From Solirubrobacterales bacterium (GTDB lineage: Bacteria; Actinomycetota; Thermoleophilia; Solirubrobacterales; Solirubrobacteraceae): a stretch of DNA of 7,997 nt. The translations under genes and the position numbers were made by a program. Where the stretch lies: NCBI GenBank assembly GCA_025963955.1, contig JAOPZU010000199.1, forward strand, positions 1 through 7,997, given 5' to 3'. This document shows positions 1 through 5,769 of this stretch, in pieces (the stretch's first letter is position 1; every line of letters begins with the position of its first letter). The notes under the pieces are model-generated. The model saw only the letters and a program-made list of their open reading frames with translations. It was not told where the DNA came from and ran no database searches.

Positions 1-742
1 CGACCTCCCAGTCCTCGAGCACCCCGTCCTCGGTCTGCGCCTGGCAGACCCAGGTCAGCAGGTCGTCCTGCGGGTTCTTCCGGCGCTCCTCGATCAGCTC
101 CAGGGCGATGTCGTTGAGGCGGAAGGACGCGTCACCGAACAGCTCGATCGGCTCCTTGCCGGCGCACATCTCCTCATCGGACCAGGAGGCCATGTCCTCC
201 GCGCAGTTCATGACCTCGTCGCGCAGCTCACCCTCCGGCACGCCGAAGAGGTTCGTGAAGAGGCGGCCCGGCAGCTGCTTGCAGAGCGTCGTCGCGAGGT
301 CGGCCTCGCCGAGCGGGGCGATCTCGTCCACGAGCTCCCGCGCCTGGCGGTAGATGTCGTCCTCGAGCTTGCGCATGTTCTTCGGTGTGAACGCCGACCA
401 GACGATCCCGCGCAGCTCCTTGTGGCGCGGGGCGTCGGTCACGATGAACGACAGCGAGCCCTGGACCACGACGTCCGGGAAGTCCTCCATGAAGATGCCC
501 GACGCGGAGGAGAACGTCTTGGTGTCCCGCGAGGCCTTCTGGATCAGGTCCGCCGTGTTGATGCCCCAGAAGCCCTTCGCACCCTCCTCCGGCTCCAGCA
601 GCTTGGACTCCAGCGGCTCGTGCCAGGAGACCGGCGCGGTCTTCCGCAGGTGGGCGAAGGTCTTCTCCCGCTCGTCGAAGGTCGTGTCCGACCAGAACGA
701 GAAGGAGGAGATGTCGACGTCGGCGAGGGGCTGCGTGCTCAT
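1..742 (-). CDS. Cytochrome P450, N-terminal part (cut by window edge)
   Basis: The first 247 residues of a cytochrome P450, a haem monooxygenase expected to hydroxylate a hydrophobic substrate in the cytosol using electrons from a ferredoxin. The translation shows the usual bacterial P450 start (FAHLRKTAPVSWHEP, about residues 29-43), a GFWGINTADLIQKASRD beta-1/B-helix segment (57-73), and the C-helix block TDAPRHKELRGIVWSAFTP (102-120), whose His107 and Arg111 normally contact the haem propionates. The segment after residue 220 (ELIEERRKNPQDDLLTWV) leads up to the I-helix. The oxygen-binding AGxxT motif, ExxR and haem Cys would lie beyond the left edge and cannot be checked. The start is firm: an in-frame TAG lies only three codons upstream of the ATG. 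The fold resembles actinobacterial CYP125/CYP124-like enzymes in general; no subfamily is assigned. It is transcribed divergently from the crotonase operon. Confidence 0.9.
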   Translation of the reverse strand, partial: MSTQPLADVDISSFSFWSDTTFDEREKTFAHLRKTAPVSWHEPLESKLLEPEEGAKGFWGINTADLIQKASRDTKTFSSASGIFMEDFPDVVVQGSLSFIVTDAPRHKELRGIVWSAFTPKNMRKLEDDIYRQARELVDEIAPLGEADLATTLCKQLPGRLFTNLFGVPEGELRDEVMNCAEDMASWSDEEMCAGKEPIELFGDASFRLNDIALELIEERRKNPQDDLLTWVCQAQTEDGVLEDWEV

Positions 743-748
743 GAGCGC

Positions 749-754
749 ACGCTA
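749..754 (-). promoter_or_regulatory. Putative -10 box (TAGCGT), leaderless P450 start
   Basis: TAGCGT on the minus strand fits the actinobacterial TANNNT -10 consensus and ends 6 bases before the P450 ATG. Transcription would therefore begin at or next to the A of the start codon. No Shine-Dalgarno sequence precedes this ATG, which fits a leaderless mRNA. No convincing -35 hexamer is visible. The call rests on position and on the same arrangement at four other genes in the window. Confidence 0.5.
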
Positions 755-834
755 GAAGCGCGCGCGCCCGCCGCCGATGCACCGACGGGGGAACGCAGGC
801 GCACAAAGGGGTCAGGCGGGGTCTTCGGACGCTC

Positions 835-856
835 CCCCGTCCGGAGGACCGAGTGC
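835..856 (+). promoter_or_regulatory. Shared 22-bp upstream element, copy 1 (putative activator site)
   Basis: This 22-bp stretch has the core GTCCGG-A-GGAC, with inverted GTCC/GGAC arms at 839-849, followed by CGAGTGC. It matches 4502-4523 at 20 of 22 positions. The core centre lies 61 bp before the inferred transcription start of the crotonase gene at 905, and the core end is 44 bp from the first base of the -10 box, identical to copy 2. Centring near -61 is typical of class I activator sites. The regulator is unknown. Confidence 0.5.
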
Positions 857-892
857 CCTCGCCGTGGGGTCCGGCGGGCTGGGCGGCCGGTC

Positions 893-898
893 TAGGCT
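893..898 (+). promoter_or_regulatory. Putative -10 box (TAGGCT), leaderless crotonase operon promoter
   Basis: TAGGCT fits TANNNT and ends 6 bases before the ATG at 905, placing the transcription start at or beside that A. There is no Shine-Dalgarno sequence. A GCGGCCG block at 883-889 just upstream has a counterpart (4551-4557) in the promoter at 4560, so the two promoters look related. Confidence 0.5.
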
Positions 899-904
899 CG
901 CCCC

Positions 905-1714
905 ATGAGCCTGGCCGAGAGCCCTGAGCGGTACGCCGCGTTCACCCTCGAGGTCGCGGACGGCGTGGCCCACGTGCGGCTCGCGCAGGAGGACCGCGGC
1001 AACCCGTTCGACGGCGTCTTCTGCCGCGAGCTGAGCGAGGTCGTGACCGCGTGCGATGCCGACCCCGCGGTCCGCGCGCTGCTCATCACCGGGACCGGCC
1101 GCTTCTTCTGCGTCGGCGGGGACCTGCAGTCGCTCGGCCGGGACCGCGAGAGCCTCCGGGCCTTCGTCAAGAGCGCGACGATCGGGCTGCACTCGGCGAT
1201 CTCACGGATGGCCCGCATGGACGCGCCCGTCGTCCTCGCCGTCCACGCCCTGGCCGCCGGGGGCGCGGTGTCGCTCGCCGCCGCCGCCGACTTCTGCCTG
1301 GCCGGGCGCTCGGCGAAGTTCTACGCCGCCTACCAGGGCATCGGGTTGGCGATCGACGGCGGCGGCTCGCACCACGTGCCGCGCCGGGTCGGCTCACGCC
1401 GCGCGACGGAGTTCTACCTGCGCAACCAGACCTGGGACGCCGAGACCGCCGCCCGGCTCGGCCTGGTCAACGAGGTCGTCGAGGACGACGCCCTGCAGGA
1501 CGCCGCGCTCGCCCTGGCCCAGGAGCTCGCGGCCGGCCCGACGCGCTCCTTCGGCGAGGTCAAGAACCTCCTGCTGTCCTCCGCGGACACGCCGCTGGAG
1601 ACGCAGCTCGAGCTCGAGGCCCGCGCGATGTCCCGCACGGCCGCGACCGACGACGGCTGGGAGGGCATCACCGCCATGGCCGCCAAGCGCCGCGCCGCCT
1701 TCCGGGGGCTCTGA
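905..1714 (+). CDS. Enoyl-CoA hydratase/isomerase family protein (crotonase fold, PaaG-like active site)
   Basis: A 269-residue crotonase-superfamily protein acting on a CoA thioester. The oxyanion-hole segments are visible: FFCVGGDL (67-74) and LAAGGAVSLAAAAD (116-129). The two Glu residues that define true enoyl-CoA hydratases are absent. The first falls at Ser123 (GGAVSLA instead of GGxCELA) and the second at Tyr143. An Asp is present in the IDGGGS segment (Asp151), the position where PaaG-type isomerases (LIPDxGG) carry their catalytic Asp. A double-bond isomerase or ring-oxepin isomerase-type reaction is therefore more likely than plain hydration. It is the first gene of a plus-strand operon, three bases before the dienoyl-CoA reductase-like SDR, consistent with processing of unsaturated acyl-CoAs. 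The start is chosen from the -10 box placed 6 bases upstream. The superfamily is certain; the exact reaction is not. Confidence 0.9.
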   Translation: MSLAESPERYAAFTLEVADGVAHVRLAQEDRGNPFDGVFCRELSEVVTACDADPAVRALLITGTGRFFCVGGDLQSLGRDRESLRAFVKSATIGLHSAISRMARMDAPVVLAVHALAAGGAVSLAAAADFCLAGRSAKFYAAYQGIGLAIDGGGSHHVPRRVGSRRATEFYLRNQTWDAETAARLGLVNEVVEDDALQDAALALAQELAAGPTRSFGEVKNLLLSSADTPLETQLELEARAMSRTAATDDGWEGITAMAAKRRAAFRGL

Positions 1715-1717
1715 GCG

Positions 1718-2617
1718 ATGTCCTCGATCTTCCGTCCCGACCTGCTGGCCGGCAAGCGCATCCTCATCACCGGCGGGGGGACCGGCCTCGGCCGGATCAT
1801 GGCGAACCATCTCGCCGACCACGGCGCCACCGTCCACCTGTGGGGACGCCGGCCGCCCGTGCTGCAGGAGGCCGCGGACGAGATCGACGCCAAGCACGGT
1901 GCGGGGACCGCGCACGTCGCCGCGGTGAACATCCGCGACGCGGACGCCGTCGACGCCGCGATGCAGGCGATCTGGGACGGGCACGGCCCGCTCACCGGCG
2001 TCATCAACAACGCGGCAGCGAACTTCATCGCGCCCACGAAGGACCTCAGCGCCCGCGGCTACGAGGCGGTGAACTCGACGGTGATGGACGGCTCGTTCTT
2101 CACGACCCACGCGGCGGGCCGGCGGTGGATCGCCCAGGGCCTGCCGGGGAGCGTCCTCTCGATGCTCACCACGTGGGTGTGGAGCGGCTCCGCGTTCGTC
2201 ACCTCCTCGGCGATGGCGAAGGCCGCGGTCCACGCGATGACCATGTCGCTCGCGGTCGAATGGGGCGGCTACGGCATCCGCCTGAACGCCCTCGCGCCCG
2301 GGCCGATCCCCACCGAGTACGCGTGGCAGATGCTCAACCCGACGGACGACAGCGCGGTCGGGGCGACCCAGGCGGACACCATCCCGATGCAGCGCCACGG
2401 CCGTCCCGAGGAGCTGGGTAACCTCGTCGTCTTCATGATGTCCGACGCCTGCGACTACCTCACGGGGGCCACCATCCCGATGGACGGCGGCCAGCGCCTG
2501 GCCGGCCCCGGCACGTTCGCCGGCTTGACGAAGCTCAGCGACGAGGCCTGGGCGCAGGCGCGCGAGCAGAGCAAGGCCGCCAGCGCCGAGGCGAAGGCGC
2601 AGCGCAGCACGACATGA
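1718..2617 (+). CDS. Short-chain dehydrogenase resembling 2,4-dienoyl-CoA reductase (catalytic Tyr replaced by Trp)
   Basis: A 299-residue SDR. It has the Rossmann motif TGGGTGLG (18-25), the NNAAANF segment (97-103), and a C-terminal half strongly reminiscent of the DECR subfamily: SSAMAKAAV (163-171), SLAVEWGGYGIRLNALAPGP, then a MDGGQ motif and a C-terminal tail. DECR enzymes reduce 2,4-dienoyl-CoA with NADPH during oxidation of unsaturated acids. By memory of human DECR1 (Asn148, Tyr199, Ser210, Lys214), the spacing matches exactly here for Asn102, Ser164 and Lys168. The Tyr position, 15 residues before the Lys, is Trp153 (TTWVWSGSAFV). Activity or substrate may differ from the family. 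The start ATG follows the upstream stop by three bases with only a weak G-rich stretch before it, so reinitiation is likely. The 3' end overlaps the next gene by ATGA. Confidence 0.88.
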   Translation: MSSIFRPDLLAGKRILITGGGTGLGRIMANHLADHGATVHLWGRRPPVLQEAADEIDAKHGAGTAHVAAVNIRDADAVDAAMQAIWDGHGPLTGVINNAAANFIAPTKDLSARGYEAVNSTVMDGSFFTTHAAGRRWIAQGLPGSVLSMLTTWVWSGSAFVTSSAMAKAAVHAMTMSLAVEWGGYGIRLNALAPGPIPTEYAWQMLNPTDDSAVGATQADTIPMQRHGRPEELGNLVVFMMSDACDYLTGATIPMDGGQRLAGPGTFAGLTKLSDEAWAQAREQSKAASAEAKAQRSTT

Positions 2618-3264
2618 CGGCTGCCGAGGTCGGCTGGATCGGCGCCGAGGTCGAGGCCGAGTTCCCCGGGCTCGGCCTCGTCCACCTGGCGGCGTCCGTC
2701 GTCGGCCGGGACGACATCCGGGAGGCGGCCGCGGCGGCCAAGGCGCGCCTGGAGCACCTCGAGGCGTACTTCAGCGGCGCCGTCGTCCGGGAGCTGCCGG
2801 CGCGCCCGCTGACCGGCGCCTACCGCGTCTTCTTCCGGCAGATCGGGCTGGACCCGGACACCCAGCTGACGCCGATCGAGCGCATCGCGCGCGAGCGGCT
2901 CGGCGTCGGCCGCTTCCGCTCGCGCGGCCTGCTCCAGGACACGCTGAAGGTGGCGGCGCTGGAGACCGAGGTGCCGGTGCTCGCGCTGCGCGCCGCTGAG
3001 GTCCTCGGGCCGCTCGGCATCACGACCTCGCGCGACGGGGAGCGACTCGGCGGCGTCGAGCTGCCGCCGTCGACGCTCGTGATCGCGGACGCGGCGCGCC
3101 CGCTGGCGATCCTCTTCGGCGGCGAGGACGATCCGGCCCCGCACGCCGCCGACCACCTCGACCCGGAGCTCATGCTCTACGCGCCGATCGTGCCGGGGGT
3201 CTCCCCGGCGATCGCCGGGGAGGCCCTGTGGCTCGCGGCCCAGATGCTGGGGCCGCTGGACTAG
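2614..3264 (+). CDS. Solo B3/4-domain protein (PheRS beta editing-domain-like)
   Basis: A 216-residue protein recognised as a stand-alone B3/B4 domain, the module that in the phenylalanyl-tRNA synthetase beta subunit forms the editing site. Supporting features are GAYRVFFRQIGLDPDTQLTPIE (about residues 69-90, the typical YRxFxxxxGxDPxxxxPxxE signature), an Arg-rich segment with a downstream LLQDTLKVAALETEVPV stretch (106-122), and a C-terminal ILFGGEDDP segment. Solo B3/4 proteins are widespread and mostly uncharacterised; deacylation of mischarged tRNA is a family-based possibility only. Its ATG overlaps the SDR stop (ATGA), so it is translationally coupled to a catabolic operon. This invites a role linked to that pathway, for example dealing with a non-protein acid. 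No signal peptide or membrane segment is seen. Its stop directly abuts the stop of the convergent alcohol dehydrogenase gene. Confidence 0.82.
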   Translation: MTAAEVGWIGAEVEAEFPGLGLVHLAASVVGRDDIREAAAAAKARLEHLEAYFSGAVVRELPARPLTGAYRVFFRQIGLDPDTQLTPIERIARERLGVGRFRSRGLLQDTLKVAALETEVPVLALRAAEVLGPLGITTSRDGERLGGVELPPSTLVIADAARPLAILFGGEDDPAPHAADHLDPELMLYAPIVPGVSPAIAGEALWLAAQMLGPLD

Positions 3265-4371
3265 CTAGGCGTCGAACACGATGACCGGCTTGATGACCTT
3301 GCCGGCCTCAGAGTCCGCGATGGCCTCGTTGATCTGATCGATCGGGTAGGTCTTGATGAGCTTGTCGAACGGGAACTTGCCGTCGCGGTAGAGCTGGATC
3401 AGGTGCGGGATGAACGTCTTCGGGTCCGCGTCGCCCTCGATGACGCCGGAGAACGTCCGGCCGAGGAGCAGGTGCCCCTGGTCGATCGTGATCTCGTTGG
3501 CCAGGCCCTGGAAGCCGACCGACGCGCAGTGGCCGGGGGACTTGAGGACCTCGAGCGCCTGCCGGATGACGGGGCCGTGACCGACGCAGTCGAAGGACAG
3601 GTCGACGCCGGGCGCGACCTCCTTCATGACGTCCCACAGCAGGTCGTGGTGCTCGGACGGGTTGAAGCCGATGGTCGCGCCGAGCTCCTTGGCCAGCGCG
3701 ATGCGGTCCTCGTTGAGGTCGAAGACGACGATCGGGTCGCAGCCGACCGCCTTCGCCGCCATGACGGCGCCGAGGCCGACGCCGCCGAGGCCGAAGATCG
3801 CGATCGACTGCCCCTCCTGCGCCTTCAGGACGTTGATGACGCTGCCGGCGCCGGTCTGCAGACCGCAGCCGAGCGGACCGAGCAGCTCGAGCGGCAGGTC
3901 CTTGTCGACCTTGACCGCGTTGTTCTTGGAGCAGATCGCGTGGGCCGCGAAGGAGGACTGGCCGAAGAAGTTGCCCGAGATCTCCTCCTCGCCCTTGCTG
4001 AGCGTCGTGGTGCCGTCCATGCGCGTGCCGAAGTAGTTCAGCGCGGCGAAGACCTCGCAGTAGGCGGGGTGGCCCGCGGTGCACTGCCCGCACTCACCGC
4101 AGTGGTCGAAGGAGATCGTCACGTGGTCGCCGACCTCGAAGCCCTCGACGTCGTCGGCGAACGCCTGCACGACCCCGGAGCCCTCGTGCCCGAGGACCGT
4201 CGGCAGCGGGATCGGGATCATGCCGTGCGCCGCGGAGATGTCCGTGTGGCAGATGCCGACGCCGCGGATCTTCACGAGGATCTCGCCGGCGGACAGCTCC
4301 CCGACCTCGATCTCCTCGATGGTGAGAGGGCTCTCGGTGTCGCGCAGGACAGCAGCGGTCGTCGTCGTCAT
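3265..4371 (-). CDS. Zinc-dependent NAD(+) alcohol dehydrogenase (aryl/allyl-alcohol type)
   Basis: A complete 368-residue medium-chain dehydrogenase. Catalytic zinc ligands are Cys41 (GICHTD), His62 with Glu63 (GHEGSG) and Cys169 (PLGCGLQTGAG). The structural zinc site is the four-Cys lobe Cys91, Cys94, Cys97 and Cys105. The Rossmann fold shows GLGGVG (194-199), and Asp218 at the end of the second strand (VVFDLNEDR) favours NAD(+) over NADP(+). The overall pattern resembles aryl-alcohol and geraniol-type dehydrogenases, which oxidise primary benzylic or allylic alcohols to aldehydes. Next to a P450, it could oxidise the alcohol that the P450 makes. Unlike most genes here it has a clear Shine-Dalgarno sequence, AAGGAG six bases before the ATG, and an apparent 5' leader of about 50 nt. 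It is a single-gene unit, divergent from the enoyl-CoA hydratase operon and convergent with zero spacing to the B3/4 gene. Confidence 0.93.
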   Translation of the reverse strand: MTTTTAAVLRDTESPLTIEEIEVGELSAGEILVKIRGVGICHTDISAAHGMIPIPLPTVLGHEGSGVVQAFADDVEGFEVGDHVTISFDHCGECGQCTAGHPAYCEVFAALNYFGTRMDGTTTLSKGEEEISGNFFGQSSFAAHAICSKNNAVKVDKDLPLELLGPLGCGLQTGAGSVINVLKAQEGQSIAIFGLGGVGLGAVMAAKAVGCDPIVVFDLNEDRIALAKELGATIGFNPSEHHDLLWDVMKEVAPGVDLSFDCVGHGPVIRQALEVLKSPGHCASVGFQGLANEITIDQGHLLLGRTFSGVIEGDADPKTFIPHLIQLYRDGKFPFDKLIKTYPIDQINEAIADSEAGKVIKPVIVFDA

Positions 4372-4377
4372 TCGGGT

Positions 4378-4383
4378 CTCCTT
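4378..4383 (-). promoter_or_regulatory. Shine-Dalgarno sequence (AAGGAG) of the alcohol dehydrogenase
   Basis: AAGGAG on the minus strand lies six bases before the ATG at 4371. It is the only strong Shine-Dalgarno seen at an operon start in the window, and it fixes the start codon. The contrast with the leaderless neighbours suggests a different mode of translation initiation. Confidence 0.85.
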
Positions 4384-4430
4384 GGAACGGTCGGCGGCGA
4401 CGGCGTGGAGCCGTCGCGAAGGTCACTGTG

Positions 4431-4436
4431 AACCTA
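4431..4436 (-). promoter_or_regulatory. Putative -10 box (TAGGTT) of the alcohol dehydrogenase
   Basis: TAGGTT fits TANNNT. With the last base at -7, transcription would start near 4424, giving a leader of about 53 nt that contains the Shine-Dalgarno sequence. The -35 region (about 4454-4459) coincides with one of the GGCA-CC-TGCC palindromes and has no good TTGACA match, which would fit a regulated promoter. Confidence 0.4.
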
Positions 4437-4453
4437 CGTCGGCTCGAGTCCGA

Positions 4454-4464
4454 GGCACCTGCCC
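4454..4464. promoter_or_regulatory. Putative operator, GGCA-CC-TGCC palindrome, copy 1
   Basis: GGCACCTGCCC contains inverted GGCA/TGCC arms around a CC centre. The same 11 bases recur at 4494-4504, exactly 40 bp away, which is close to four helical turns. Measured from the inferred alcohol dehydrogenase start, this copy is centred near -35, so a bound protein would cover the -35 region. The regulator is unknown and not encoded here. Confidence 0.42.
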
Positions 4465-4493
4465 TAGGAGGGGGAACGTCACCCCCCAGGTTG

Positions 4494-4504
4494 GGCACCT
4501 GCCC
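4494..4504. promoter_or_regulatory. Putative operator, GGCA-CC-TGCC palindrome, copy 2
   Basis: This is the second copy of the 11-base motif, here extended to a longer palindrome with GGGCA/TGCCC arms (4493-4504). It is centred near -75 of the alcohol dehydrogenase and near -73 of the enoyl-CoA hydratase. It overlaps the start of the shared element at 4502-4523, so it could influence both divergent genes. Confidence 0.42.
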
Positions 4505-4523
4505 CGTCCGGGGGACCAAGTGC
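4502..4523 (+). promoter_or_regulatory. Shared 22-bp upstream element, copy 2 (putative activator site)
   Basis: This stretch matches 835-856 at 20 of 22 bases. Its core is GTCC-GGG-GGAC (4506-4516) with inverted arms, followed by CAAGTGC. The core ends 44 bp before the -10 box at 4560, exactly as in copy 1, and is centred at -61 from the inferred start. The conserved spacing argues for function rather than chance in G/C-rich DNA. Confidence 0.5.
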
Positions 4524-4559
4524 ACGCGTTGGAGTCAGGTCCGGGAGGGTGCGGCCGCG

Positions 4560-4565
4560 TAGCGT
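4560..4565 (+). promoter_or_regulatory. Putative -10 box (TAGCGT), near-leaderless hydratase operon promoter
   Basis: TAGCGT ends 8 bases before the ATG at 4574, placing the start of transcription within about two bases of the ATG. No Shine-Dalgarno sequence is present. A GCGGCCG block precedes it at nearly the same distance as in the promoter at 893. Confidence 0.5.
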
Positions 4566-4573
4566 CCAGGCCG

Positions 4574-5347
4574 ATGAGCGATACCGAATCCGTCGTCCGC
4601 CAGGCCGTCTCCGGCCGCGTCCTGCACGTCGTCCTGGACCGTCCGCCCGCCAACGCGCTCGGCGCGCCGATCATCGCCGGCCTGGCCGAGGTCGCCGACG
4701 TCCTGGAGCGGGACCCGGGGGTCAAGGTCGCCGTCGTCAGCTCCGCGCTGGACGGCTTCTTCGCCGCGGGCGCCGACATCAAGCAGATGGGTGCGCTGAC
4801 GCCGGAGTCGTTCGCGGAGTACCGCGACGCGCTGCGCGCCCCGATCGAGCGGATCGCCGCCTGCGGCAAGCCCGTCGTCGCCGCGATCGACGGGCTCGCG
4901 CTCGGCGGCGGCCTGGAGCTGGCGATGGCGTGCACGCTGCGGCTGGCCACCCCCGCGTCCCGGCTCGGCCTGCCCGAGGTGAAGCTCGGACTGATCCCCG
5001 GGGCGGGCGGGACGCAGCGCCTGCCGCTGCTGGTCGGCCGCGGGCGCGCGCTGGAGATCATGCTCAGCGGGCGCAGCGTCGACGCCGACGAGGCGCTGGC
5101 CATCGGCCTCGTCGACCGCCTCGTCGAGGGGGACGTGACGGCCGAGGCCCTGGAGTTCGCCGCACGGCTCGCGCAGTTCCCGGCCAGCGCCATGGCGGCG
5201 ATCATCGCCTGCGTGGACGCGGTCGCCGGGGCGCCGGCGGAGGGCATGGCGCTCGAGGGCGAGAGCGTCGTGGAGATGCTCCGCACGGGCGAGGCCGCGG
5301 AGGGCATCGCCGCGTTTCTCGGGCGCCGCGCGGCGAGCTTCGCATGA
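4574..5347 (+). CDS. Enoyl-CoA hydratase (canonical crotonase)
   Basis: A 257-residue enoyl-CoA hydratase that adds water across a trans-2-enoyl-CoA to give the 3-hydroxyacyl-CoA. Both catalytic glutamates are present: Glu115 in LGGGLELAMAC and Glu135 in LPEVKLGLIPGAGGTQRLP. The oxyanion-hole segment FFAAGADIKQM (62-72) is intact. The length is normal for the family. The open frame extends upstream across the alcohol dehydrogenase gene, but the ATG at 4574 is chosen because the protein homology begins there and a -10 box lies just before it. General resemblance to ring-substrate hydratases such as BadK is noted but not diagnostic. It begins a three-gene operon and overlaps the following MaoC-like gene by ATGA. 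Confidence 0.93.
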   Translation: MSDTESVVRQAVSGRVLHVVLDRPPANALGAPIIAGLAEVADVLERDPGVKVAVVSSALDGFFAAGADIKQMGALTPESFAEYRDALRAPIERIAACGKPVVAAIDGLALGGGLELAMACTLRLATPASRLGLPEVKLGLIPGAGGTQRLPLLVGRGRALEIMLSGRSVDADEALAIGLVDRLVEGDVTAEALEFAARLAQFPASAMAAIIACVDAVAGAPAEGMALEGESVVEMLRTGEAAEGIAAFLGRRAASFA

Positions 5348-5769
5348 CGGACGCGGCGGCCGTGCCGGCGCCGGAGGTCGGCCTCGTCGTCGACTCCGTC
5401 TCCTTCCCGATCGAGGAGGGCAAGCTGCGCGAGTTCGCGATCGCCTCCGGCGGGGACCCGGACGCGCTGCTCGCCGCCGGCGTGCTGCCGCCGACGTTCG
5501 CCGCGGTCGCCGGGCACTGGCGCGATCAGGCGGCGATGGTCGACCGGCTCGCGCTCGACATCCGCCGCGTCGTCGTCGGCGCGAGCGAGTGGGAGTACGG
5601 CGCGCCCGCGTGGATCGGGGACCGCCTGAGCGGGGACCGCGTCGTGACCGGCGTGGAGGTCAAGACCAGCGGCATGCTGCTCATCACGCTGACCAGCGAG
5701 CTGCGGCGGCAGGACGGCGAGGTCGCCGTGACCCAGCGGGACACGATCATCCAGGTGCCGGCCCGATGA
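5344..5769 (+). CDS. MaoC-like N-terminal dehydratase-domain protein (hotdog fold, partner subunit)
   Basis: A 141-residue small protein that fits the MaoC/FAS1-type N-terminal dehydratase domain. The features are an opening VDSVSFPIEEGKLREFAIA segment (16-34), a LPPTFAAVAGHW stretch (48-59), then a strand-rich half with EWEYGAPAWIGDRLSG and VKTSGMLLITLTSELRRQDG. No DxNPxH hydratase motif is visible in it, so it probably serves as the structural or substrate-binding partner of the catalytic MaoC protein encoded next. This resembles the heterodimeric HadAB or ChsH1/ChsH2 arrangement of actinobacteria. It overlaps both neighbours by ATGA, implying coupled translation and fixed stoichiometry. 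The short A/G-rich stretch upstream is not a strong Shine-Dalgarno. Assignment to the MaoC superfamily is from pattern recognition and the neighbour. Confidence 0.78.
   Translation: MTDAAAVPAPEVGLVVDSVSFPIEEGKLREFAIASGGDPDALLAAGVLPPTFAAVAGHWRDQAAMVDRLALDIRRVVVGASEWEYGAPAWIGDRLSGDRVVTGVEVKTSGMLLITLTSELRRQDGEVAVTQRDTIIQVPAR

Noticed and set aside
1051..2421. A 456-codon plus-strand frame rich in Arg, Gly and Pro
   Set aside because: It spans two real genes in another frame; composition is typical of out-of-frame translation of G/C-rich coding DNA.
3403..4431. A 342-codon plus-strand frame opposite the alcohol dehydrogenase
   Set aside because: The minus-strand protein has complete zinc and NAD motifs; the plus-strand product is a shadow rich in Asp, Val and Arg.
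4470..4487. GGGGG/CCCCC inverted repeat around AACGTCA as an operator or hairpin
   Set aside because: Homopolymer arms of five bases are common in this composition and no second copy with fixed spacing was found.
4079..4573. Open frame extending the enoyl-CoA hydratase upstream by about 165 codons
   Set aside because: It lies antisense to the well-supported alcohol dehydrogenase and its intergenic region, has no family similarity, and a -10 box sits just before the ATG at 4574.
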